Shown piece by piece: positions 27,392-34,833 of a stretch of 64,000 nt of DNA. Every line of letters begins with the position of its first letter. Position 1 is the stretch's first letter. The position numbers and the translations under genes are program-made. This DNA is from Acidobacteria bacterium UBA2990 (GTDB lineage: Bacteria; Acidobacteriota; Vicinamibacteria; Vicinamibacterales; UBA8438): positions 23,873-87,872 of the forward strand of contig DEAE01000002.1 in NCBI GenBank assembly GCA_002347025.1, in the 5' to 3' direction. The notes beneath the pieces were generated by a model. That model made no database searches. It was not told the origin of the DNA and saw nothing but the letters and a program-made list of their open reading frames with translations.

Positions 27392-28351
27392 ATGTTAATT
27401 AAGCGGGCACAGGAAATCCGATCGTCTGAGATCACTGATGAACAGCAGTACCACAATAGGCGACAGTTCATTCAGCAAACCTCTGGCGGAGCTTTGGGGC
27501 TGGTGGCTGGGGCCACGATGCTCAGCAATTCCGCTGCACAGCTACAGGCCCAAGAGCCGATTCCGAACTTGCAGCCGTCGCCATTTAGTACAGATGAGGA
27601 CCTCAACTCGTTCGAGGACATCACGACGTACAACAATTTCTATGAGTTTGGGCTCCAAAAAGAAGACCCATCTCGTTATGCTCACGAAATGACGATCGAT
27701 CCTTGGTCCGTGAGGGTCGAAGGTGAGATGAATAAGCCAGCTGCTGATGTCCCTCTTGAAGACATTTTGCGTCCCCATACCCTAGAGGAGCGTATTTATC
27801 GACTGCGGTGCGTTGAAGCGTGGTCAATGGTTGTGCCATGGGTTGGATTTCCGCTAGGTGATCTGATACGGCGGTTTGAGCCGACATCTAACGCGAAATT
27901 CGTTCGATTTGAGACGTTGCATCGACCGGAAGAGATGCGAGGGCAGCGTGGACGCTCTTTGGAGTGGCCATATGTTGAAGGGTTGCGAATGGATGAGGCG
28001 ATGCACCCTCTGGCCATCTTGGCGGTAGGAGTTTACGGAAAGACCCTGCTGAATCAACAAGGTGCACCACTTCGGTTGGTCGTGCCATGGAAATATGGGT
28101 TTAAGAGCATCAAGTCGATCGTGAAGATCCAGTTTGTTCGTGAACAGCCGCTGAACTCTTGGAACGTTGCCATTCCAAACGAGTATGGGTTTTACTCCAA
28201 TGTGAACCCTGAGGTGGACCACCCGCGATGGAGTCAAGCGAGCGAACGACGGATTGGTAGCTTTTTTAGGATTCGCACGGCGATGTTCAACGGTTATGCC
28301 GAACAGGTGGCAAGTCTGTACGAGGGTATGGACTTGCGGCGCAATTATTGA
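27392..28351 (+). CDS. msrP: Methionine sulfoxide reductase catalytic subunit MsrP
   Basis: 319 residues. A Tat signal (NRRQFIQQTSGGALGL) directs the folded molybdoenzyme to the periplasm. The sulfite-oxidase-like domain has the Mo-ligating Cys140 in RCVEAWSM. MsrP reduces methionine sulfoxide in oxidised periplasmic proteins with electrons from MsrQ. ATG 27392 is chosen over earlier starts because GGAGG lies 7 bases upstream. msrQ follows 59 bases downstream. Confidence 0.93.
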   Translation: MLIKRAQEIRSSEITDEQQYHNRRQFIQQTSGGALGLVAGATMLSNSAAQLQAQEPIPNLQPSPFSTDEDLNSFEDITTYNNFYEFGLQKEDPSRYAHEMTIDPWSVRVEGEMNKPAADVPLEDILRPHTLEERIYRLRCVEAWSMVVPWVGFPLGDLIRRFEPTSNAKFVRFETLHRPEEMRGQRGRSLEWPYVEGLRMDEAMHPLAILAVGVYGKTLLNQQGAPLRLVVPWKYGFKSIKSIVKIQFVREQPLNSWNVAIPNEYGFYSNVNPEVDHPRWSQASERRIGSFFRIRTAMFNGYAEQVASLYEGMDLRRNY

Positions 28352-28410
28352 CGGATATGGGCCGAATGCTGTTCGGGTGAGAGGCAAGGAGGTAGTTGGA
28401 GGAGAGCTTT

Positions 28411-29073
28411 GTGTCGCCGACTGTCCAACCTCCTAGTTCTGTAATGACATTAGCACGGCGCGCCAAACCTTGGGTGTTTGTGGCGTGTCTGTTGCCGCTT
28501 GTTCTCCTCATGTGGGACGGATTCGGTGGGGCGCTTTCGGCCAACCCTATTGAGGACATCACCCATCGGACAGGCGATTGGGCGTTAAGGCTGCTGTTGC
28601 TGGCGCTCGCGGTGACTCCCCTTCGCCGGTTGACGGGAGTGGCTGCACTCGGGTCATTCCGGCGCATGCTGGGCCTCTTTGCGTTTTTTTATACCCTGCT
28701 TCACTTCAGTACCTACTTGGTCCTTGATTTTTTCTTCGCCTTTGATCTGATTTGGGATGACATCGTTGAGCGGCGTTATGTCACTGCTGGGGTCGCGGGG
28801 TTTCTTATGCTTGTTCCGCTGGCTTTGACTTCTACGACTAAGATGATCAGAAGATTGGGCGGAGCACGGTGGCGACGGTTGCATCGGTTGGCGTATGTAG
28901 CAGCGATAGCTGCAGTAGTTCACTATCTGTGGCTGGTCAAGATTGATATTGGGCCACCATTGCTCTATGCCGGTTGTTTGGCTGTCTTGCTTGGGTTTCG
29001 CCTTTGGTACCGGTTAGTGCCACAGGGGTTGCCAAGGACAGTCACGTCCGAGAATACCGGACCGTCTACTTGA
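28411..29073 (+). CDS. msrQ: MsrQ, heme-binding membrane subunit
   Basis: 220 residues with about six hydrophobic segments. A ferric-reductase-like membrane domain with histidines in segments such as YTLLHFSTYL and VVHYLWLV. MsrQ passes electrons from the quinone pool or flavin reductase to MsrP. GTG 28411 is chosen because GGAGGAG at 28398-28404 is correctly spaced; the TTG at 28396 overlaps that site. It forms an operon with msrP. Confidence 0.92.
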   Translation: MSPTVQPPSSVMTLARRAKPWVFVACLLPLVLLMWDGFGGALSANPIEDITHRTGDWALRLLLLALAVTPLRRLTGVAALGSFRRMLGLFAFFYTLLHFSTYLVLDFFFAFDLIWDDIVERRYVTAGVAGFLMLVPLALTSTTKMIRRLGGARWRRLHRLAYVAAIAAVVHYLWLVKIDIGPPLLYAGCLAVLLGFRLWYRLVPQGLPRTVTSENTGPST

Positions 29074-29163
29074 GGGGACTGTTGTCCGGGTTGATGTGTG
29101 GATTGGTGGGGTTGGTGGTTTTTGCGGAATGGCCGCGACTCAGTTTTCTGGAAACTCTAGCGC

Positions 29164-31707
29164 ATGGTTATTGAAGATAAGACGTTGCTTCGTGCTCCGG
29201 CCTACTCGGTGCGGCGTATGGGGGGGGCTGTGGTCGCTCTCGATCCGGCCAGACCTCACTGGATTGCAACTGATGAGCGTGGACTAAGGTTACTCCCGCA
29301 CTTTGATGGACATACGCCGTTCGGTCAGGTCGTTCGTGACTATGCTTCTGAGACGGGCCTTGATGTGACTCGAGCATGGCTTCATGCCGAGACCTTCGCG
29401 CATGATGGCTTGCGTCAGGGATTTTTGTCTACTGATGGTGCAGCGCCAGCTCCCTACCTAGGCCGTTCTGCATACCTCGAGCTGGAACAGCTTCGCGAAT
29501 TGTGGATCCAAGTTAACGATTTCTGCAATCTTCGGTGTCGGCACTGTCTAGTGTCATCAGGTCCTGACCGTTTGCAGGGCCTGCCGACTGAACGGCTCGT
29601 TGAGGCTATTGGCCAGGCCGTAGCGCTTGGTGTAGAACGTTTGTTTTTCACCGGCGGGGAGCCGCTAGCACGCCCTGATATTTTTGAATTGATTGAGGAG
29701 GTCGTGGTTACCCGTCGACGTGAATTGGTGGTCCTGACCAATGGGACACTTTTCACAGACAAACGGTTGCAGCGTCTAGTTTTGTTCGAGACTGCCATGT
29801 CTCACGGGTCAGGCGAAGGGGGTGGCTCCGGCTTGGACACTTCTTCAGGCGGGGGGATGCTGCGCTTTCAGGTCAGTTTGGATGGACCTAGCGAAGAAAG
29901 CAATGACCCGATTCGCGGGGATGGTAGCTTTCGCCGTATCGTCGAAGGGATCGATGCGGCCGTGGAGTCCGGGATCATCCCGACCTTGACTACAACTATC
30001 TTAAGCCACAATCTCAATCAAGTTACGGACATCGTTCGGTTTGCCAGCGAACACGGACTGAACAATGTCCATCTGCTTTGGCCACACCGGCGCGGACGTG
30101 TGCTCGAGGGCGACTGGGATGCGTTGCCAACAGCCGAGCAGATCCTGCGTGCTGTCAGGCAAGCAAGTGAAGTGGCAGCAGGCCTGGGTATTTCGATTGA
30201 TAACCTTGAGGAGTTTCGGCGTCGACTGGATGGAAGTCCTGGAGTGAAGAACGACCTGGCCGGAGCTGGGTGGAGCAGTCTCTGTCTTTCTACGGACGGC
30301 TGGATTTATCCGTCCGCCTCGATGGCCGGTGTTGTTGATCTGCGCTGCGGCGACCTGGCTGAGAATAACCTTGAGTCAATCTGGCGAACGAGTTCAGTGT
30401 GCCTCGACCTGCGTGAGGCAACCGTCGAGCGAAAGCCACTGTGTCGGGGGTGTTCTCTGAGGTTTATCTGCGGTGGTGGTGATGTCGAGCACGGCTACTG
30501 GCCGGCGGCTGAAGGAGGGCATCGGCGGCGGTCTGCTTTCTTGGGACATGATCCTTACTGCGAGCTCTACAAAGGGTTGGCTGATGATGCGTGGGCCAAA
30601 TTGGTCGCCGAAGGGCAATCAAGCGTACAGACAGGCTCCGGCTATGATCGTCCGGTAGTGCTTCGGTCGATGGGGGAATATACAAAGCAAGATGAGGAAG
30701 TCGTTGTGCAGACTACCCATTCGACCTGCGTCCTGTCCGGTGAATTAGTTGATAAGTCGCATTTAGCAGTACGCGAATTTTATGGGTCAGCAGCTGAACA
30801 ACCGCAGGAGGCATTGTGTTGTCCCGTGCAGCCAGACAAAGAGGACTTGAAGCATATTCCTGCCGAGGTTGTGGAGCGTTTTTATGGCTGTGGAAGTCCG
30901 GTCACTGCGGCGTCACTACAACCTGGTGAGTCAATGGTGGACCTAGGGTCTGGAGCTGGAATCGATTGCTTTATTGCGGCTAAGCGGGTTGGGTCCGGAG
31001 GGCATGTGTATGGAATCGATATGACTGAACAGATGCTGTCGGTTGCACGGGAGTGTCAGCCGAAGGTGGCTGCTTCTCTTGGTTATGATGCTGTGGAGTT
31101 TCGGCATGGCTACCTTGAAGAGATTCCGCTCGGCGAAGCAACTGTGGATGTGGTCACGTCGAACTGCGTGATTAACCTTGCTCCAGATAAGTCGCGTGTG
31201 TTTGGCGAGGTTTGGCGAGTCTTGAGAAATTGTGGACGATTTATTGTAGCCGACATCGTATCCGATGATGCTGTGCCACCAAAGATGCGAGCCGATGGTC
31301 AGCTCTGGGGCGAATGCATATCTGGAGCGCTAACGGAGGAGGCGTTCTTGGCTGGAGCTGAGAAGGCAGGATTTTATGGTGTGTCGGTTCTCAAGAAGTC
31401 CTTCTGGCGGGAAGTTGAGGGCTGTAAGTTCTATTCTCTCACTGTGAGAGGTTACAAGTTTAAGAAGCAAGCGGGTTGTCGGTTCGTTGGTCATCGTGCG
31501 GTCTACCTGGGCCCCCTAAAGGCTGTGGTTGATGAGGAAGGTCATCTATTCCCGCGAGGGGAGCCAGTTGAAGTTTGCACCGATACCGCGGAAAAGTTGT
31601 CTCAGGCTCCTTACTTGGGCTCGTTTGTGATTGTGGCCGATACGGATCGGCCTGTGGAAATCATTCAGAACCCTGATGATTGCTGTGATCGGCCTGGTTG
31701 TTGCTAG
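29164..31707 (+). CDS. PqqD-radical SAM-SPASM-ArsM-like methyltransferase fusion
   Basis: 847 residues in four parts. Residues about 10-85 resemble a PqqD-type peptide-binding domain. A radical SAM domain follows with C121-x3-C125-x2-C128 (CNLRCRHC) and FTGGEP. A SPASM-like Cys-rich region lies at about 375-460 (PLCRGCSLRFICGGG). The C-terminal half is a SAM methyltransferase (VDLGSGAGID) like ArsM: Cys576 in YGCG, Cys668 in SNCVINL and Cys718 in GECISGAL match in type the arsenic-binding triad. A tail ends in CCDRPGCC. ArsM methylates arsenite. What the radical SAM half does is unknown. AlkB follows 65 bases later. Confidence 0.8.
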   Translation: MVIEDKTLLRAPAYSVRRMGGAVVALDPARPHWIATDERGLRLLPHFDGHTPFGQVVRDYASETGLDVTRAWLHAETFAHDGLRQGFLSTDGAAPAPYLGRSAYLELEQLRELWIQVNDFCNLRCRHCLVSSGPDRLQGLPTERLVEAIGQAVALGVERLFFTGGEPLARPDIFELIEEVVVTRRRELVVLTNGTLFTDKRLQRLVLFETAMSHGSGEGGGSGLDTSSGGGMLRFQVSLDGPSEESNDPIRGDGSFRRIVEGIDAAVESGIIPTLTTTILSHNLNQVTDIVRFASEHGLNNVHLLWPHRRGRVLEGDWDALPTAEQILRAVRQASEVAAGLGISIDNLEEFRRRLDGSPGVKNDLAGAGWSSLCLSTDGWIYPSASMAGVVDLRCGDLAENNLESIWRTSSVCLDLREATVERKPLCRGCSLRFICGGGDVEHGYWPAAEGGHRRRSAFLGHDPYCELYKGLADDAWAKLVAEGQSSVQTGSGYDRPVVLRSMGEYTKQDEEVVVQTTHSTCVLSGELVDKSHLAVREFYGSAAEQPQEALCCPVQPDKEDLKHIPAEVVERFYGCGSPVTAASLQPGESMVDLGSGAGIDCFIAAKRVGSGGHVYGIDMTEQMLSVARECQPKVAASLGYDAVEFRHGYLEEIPLGEATVDVVTSNCVINLAPDKSRVFGEVWRVLRNCGRFIVADIVSDDAVPPKMRADGQLWGECISGALTEEAFLAGAEKAGFYGVSVLKKSFWREVEGCKFYSLTVRGYKFKKQAGCRFVGHRAVYLGPLKAVVDEEGHLFPRGEPVEVCTDTAEKLSQAPYLGSFVIVADTDRPVEIIQNPDDCCDRPGCC

Positions 31708-31772
31708 GGCTTCTGGCGGCGTTTTCGCTAAGCCGGTTTTGCCTTGAAAATTCGGGTGGGTGCTGCAGAAAA

Positions 31773-32423
31773 GTGAAGACCGATGCCGGGACGCGTATCG
31801 AGATTTTTCCTGGTGCTTTGCATCTACCAGGTTTTCTGTCGGTTGCCCAGCAGTACGTGCTAGGGGCTCGGTGTCGCTCCATCGGTACCGGTTCGCCGGG
31901 CTGGTACGTGCCGACGGTCCGTGGGGGTGGGAAGATGAGTGTCCGGATGGTCTGTCTTGGATACCATTGGAATCCGAAGACCTACACCTACGAAACTAGA
32001 AGACAGGATTACGATGGACAGCCGGTGCAGGCATTACCAGGTGACTTGCGGGACCTCGGGGTGAGGCTGGCTGGTGCTGCGGGCATGCAGATCGCCCCAG
32101 ATGTCTGTATCCTCAACTATTATGGAGTTGACGGAAAGATGGGCCTCCATCAGGACAAGGATGAGCGCCCGGAAACACTTAGAGCCGGACTACCTATAGT
32201 GTCGGTATCCATCGGTGACACTGCAAAATTTGTTTTGGGTGGGTTTAATCGCAAGGATTCTACCACCACAGTGTTGTTGAAATCAGGTGACGGCTTCGTA
32301 TTTGGCGGGCTGAGCCGATTGCGGTACCACGGAGTGGCAGGTCTGCTACCAGGGACAGCACCTCGCGGGCTGGCACTCAATGGGCGTTTTAATCTCACGT
32401 TTCGCGAAGGTGCGGCTAACTAG
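31773..32423 (+). CDS. alkB: AlkB-like 2-oxoglutarate/Fe(II) dioxygenase
   Basis: 216 residues from GTG 31773. The iron ligands are visible in LHQDKDE (H-x-D) and RYHGVAG (His), with the 2-oxoglutarate-binding arginines in GRFNLTFR. The N-terminal part (PGALHLPGFL) fits the AlkB family, which demethylates alkylated DNA or RNA. The frame is open upstream to 31698, but that part is hydrophobic and unlike the family. It follows the radical SAM fusion. Confidence 0.85.
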   Translation: MKTDAGTRIEIFPGALHLPGFLSVAQQYVLGARCRSIGTGSPGWYVPTVRGGGKMSVRMVCLGYHWNPKTYTYETRRQDYDGQPVQALPGDLRDLGVRLAGAAGMQIAPDVCILNYYGVDGKMGLHQDKDERPETLRAGLPIVSVSIGDTAKFVLGGFNRKDSTTTVLLKSGDGFVFGGLSRLRYHGVAGLLPGTAPRGLALNGRFNLTFREGAAN

Positions 32424-32480
32424 TGGTCCAGGAAGCCCGCAAGCCGGTTCTGAGGTGTTGTTTCGTGGTCGCCAACTAGG

Positions 32481-32522
32481 CGCTAGAATGCCCATTCACC
32501 CCTCTTAAATGCCATTCTAGCG
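32481..32522. repeat. Inverted repeat, 10-bp arms, downstream of alkB
   Basis: CGCTAGAATG (32481-32490) and CATTCTAGCG (32513-32522) are perfect inverted copies around a 22-base loop. No T run follows, so it is not a standard terminator. It may be a transcript-end structure or a protein site. Confidence 0.45.
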
Positions 32523-32556
32523 AGAATTTGTCCAGTTTTCTGTTGATTAAGGTTAT

Positions 32557-32606
32557 CTTATAAGGCAGCCGGGACGCTTGGGCTAGTAGGCGGTATCCTT
32601 ATAAGG
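32557..32606. promoter_or_regulatory. Two copies of a CTTATAAGG palindrome upstream of radical SAM gene
   Basis: CTTATAAGG (32557-32565) and the fully palindromic CCTTATAAGG (32597-32606) have centres about 41 bases apart, roughly four helical turns on one DNA face. They lie 62 bases before the ATG of the downstream gene. The spacing suggests a repressor or activator binding pair; the factor is unknown. Confidence 0.35.
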
Positions 32607-32667
32607 TATCGAAACGAACCTCAGATATTTAGACCACCGGATCGATTCCCCACAGCTAGGATTGATA

Positions 32668-34761
32668 ATGCATAAACCGATCAAATACGCAGAGAAAGCC
32701 GTGACCTTGGTCGCCGACGCCGGCTTCCGAGTGTTTGACCTTCTGAACAGCTTTAAACAACGTGCATCATTTACCCCGGCTTGGGCCGATAAACCGTTGC
32801 TGAAATCCTACGAGAAAGTGAAACCACCACTGGGCTGGCCTCGGGAGACCGACTCCTTGTGTCCAAGATGTGTACGCGAGGCGAGACAGGAGATTCTCGA
32901 TGGCAAGCGTGATTATAAGGTCTTGCTCGACGAAAAAATCGGAGAAATCAAAGCTACGATAATTGAACGTGATGGCAAGATTTTGATGGTCAAGGACTGT
33001 CCAGTGCACGGACATTTCGAAGATGTGATGGCTATTGATACCGAATTTTTTCAGCACCTTGAAGATTCGTTTCCGGGCAGTGACATGCGTGCCCACAATG
33101 ATGAGAAATTACATAACCACGGGAGCAGCACCATCAAGTACGGTCGAGGCTCTGTGTTAACGATAGACCTGACGAATCGTTGCAATATGATGTGCGATCC
33201 GTGTTTTATGGATGCGAACCAAGTCGGATTCGTACACGAGCTTGGTTGGGACGACATCAAGACTCTGCTAGACAACGCGATCTCAATCAAGCCTAAGCGC
33301 CAGATGTCTGTGCAGTTCTCTGGAGGTGAGCCAACCATTTCTCCCCATTTTCTTGATGCAGTTCGTTACGCGCGGAAAGTCGGCTACAACAGTGTGCAGG
33401 CGGCGACAAATGGTATCGAGTTTGCCAAGAATCCAGATTTCGCGCGAGCTGCGGCTGATGCTGGTCTTCGCTATGCCTACCTTCAGTTTGATGGCATTGG
33501 TAACGCTGCTAATTCCCACCGTTTGGTTGGCAACCTATTTGATGTGAAATTGAAGGCTATCGAAAATCTGCACAATGCTGGTGTGGACATTGTGCCGGTG
33601 ATCACGATTCTAAATGGGATCAACAACGAACAGGTTGGGCGTGTCGTGCAATTTGCACTCGACAATCCAAAGAAGATTAACTTTTTGTCGTTTCAACCTG
33701 TCTCGTTCACTGGCCGAGACGAGGAAATTACCGATGAGCGCAGGCATGCGCAACGCTACACATTGTCGCACCTGGCCCACGATGTTAAGGACCAGACTGG
33801 CATCGGTGAGCCTGTCCGGGATTGGTTCCCGATCTCTTTCATGGGGACCTTTACCGACTCTGCCGATTATATCCACGGTCCGCAGGCAGACTGGGGTCAA
33901 TTGAATTGTGGATGTCATCCGAACTGTGGAATCGGAATGGCAGTGATGATTGATAAAGAGACCAAGGAATCTGTGCCGGTGACGGCTTTCTTAAAGGCTG
34001 AGCGACTGGCAAAGGATTTGGGCCGGATTAATGACGGGGGTCGATCCAGGAGATTTTCGGTCATTGGGATGGCGCTGGCTCTGATCAGGAATTACGATCC
34101 GTTTAATGCGCCAACTCATTTCAAATTATTGGATCTGTTGAAGAAGTTCGATAAAACGTTCGGGGCTTCAGGTAAAGATTATGGCAGTGTGACTGGCGAT
34201 CGGACCCAGGCTGATATAGCCAAGCGTCGCTCCGACCGTTGGAATTTCTTGTTTATTGCTGGCATGTGGTTCCAGGATCTGTTTAATTACGACTTTAGGC
34301 GTACTGAGCGTTGCATCATTCCTTATGCTACTCAAGAAGGAGAAATCTCCTTTTGTGCCTATAACACGGGTATAGGCTGGAGGAACATAATTGAGAAGAT
34401 GCATATGACGGCTACTTTAACCAAGTGGTATGAAGAGCACGGCCGCCATGAGATCTTTGCAGGTGGTAAGGACGTTGATATGAAAAGCCGTTCGCACAAT
34501 CTGGTTCTGGATCCAGAAGCTGTAGCTGCTGGTTTACAGACAGATCTTGACGAGCAGGGAATTGCAAAGAATGCTCGTCAGGAGAAGATTGAGGCTCGGG
34601 ATCGAATGAAGGACGAGGCTGAAAATGAGCGGATGGCGGCATTGTATAGGCAGCATATTCTGAAGGAAGAGCAGCCAAAAGAGAGCGGAGTCATCCAGAT
34701 CCAGGGCCTTGGGACTCCTGGCAAGTCAGACAAGAGGGATGAGCCAGTTGGCGTGAGTTGA
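32668..34761 (+). CDS. Radical SAM enzyme, MJ0619/Tes-like
   Basis: 697 residues. An N-terminal metal-binding part has CPRC (Cys65, Cys68) and DCPVHGHF (Cys111). The radical SAM motif is C172-x3-C176-x2-C179 (CNMMCDPC), followed by FSGGEP. Later cysteines (414, 416, 420; 549 and 563) could bind auxiliary iron-sulfur clusters. This layout matches the MJ0619 family, which includes archaeal tetraether synthase and, as I recall, bacterial enzymes linked to membrane-spanning lipids. Coupling of fatty acyl tails is a plausible but unproven role. The last 100 residues are charged and helical. ATG 32668 has AGG 7 bases upstream. Confidence 0.72.
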   Translation: MHKPIKYAEKAVTLVADAGFRVFDLLNSFKQRASFTPAWADKPLLKSYEKVKPPLGWPRETDSLCPRCVREARQEILDGKRDYKVLLDEKIGEIKATIIERDGKILMVKDCPVHGHFEDVMAIDTEFFQHLEDSFPGSDMRAHNDEKLHNHGSSTIKYGRGSVLTIDLTNRCNMMCDPCFMDANQVGFVHELGWDDIKTLLDNAISIKPKRQMSVQFSGGEPTISPHFLDAVRYARKVGYNSVQAATNGIEFAKNPDFARAAADAGLRYAYLQFDGIGNAANSHRLVGNLFDVKLKAIENLHNAGVDIVPVITILNGINNEQVGRVVQFALDNPKKINFLSFQPVSFTGRDEEITDERRHAQRYTLSHLAHDVKDQTGIGEPVRDWFPISFMGTFTDSADYIHGPQADWGQLNCGCHPNCGIGMAVMIDKETKESVPVTAFLKAERLAKDLGRINDGGRSRRFSVIGMALALIRNYDPFNAPTHFKLLDLLKKFDKTFGASGKDYGSVTGDRTQADIAKRRSDRWNFLFIAGMWFQDLFNYDFRRTERCIIPYATQEGEISFCAYNTGIGWRNIIEKMHMTATLTKWYEEHGRHEIFAGGKDVDMKSRSHNLVLDPEAVAAGLQTDLDEQGIAKNARQEKIEARDRMKDEAENERMAALYRQHILKEEQPKESGVIQIQGLGTPGKSDKRDEPVGVS

Positions 34762-34787
34762 GTTAGTGTTTGGTCTGGAATCGGTTG

Positions 34788-34822
34788 GCCGCGCGGCTTT
34801 GAGGCCGCGCGGCTTTTTATTT
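34788..34822 (+). terminator. Rho-independent terminator after Tes-like gene
   Basis: A 10-bp perfect stem GCCGCGCGGC / GCCGCGCGGC with a 6-base loop TTTGAG, followed by TTTTTATTT. It lies 26 bases after the radical SAM stop, in the gap to the convergent acyl-CoA synthetase gene. Confidence 0.9.
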
Positions 34823-34833
34823 GGCGGTCGGTT

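Noticed and set aside
28974..29174. 66-residue open frame between msrQ and the radical SAM fusion
   Set aside because: It overlaps msrQ in another frame and has no recognisable domain or ribosome-binding site.
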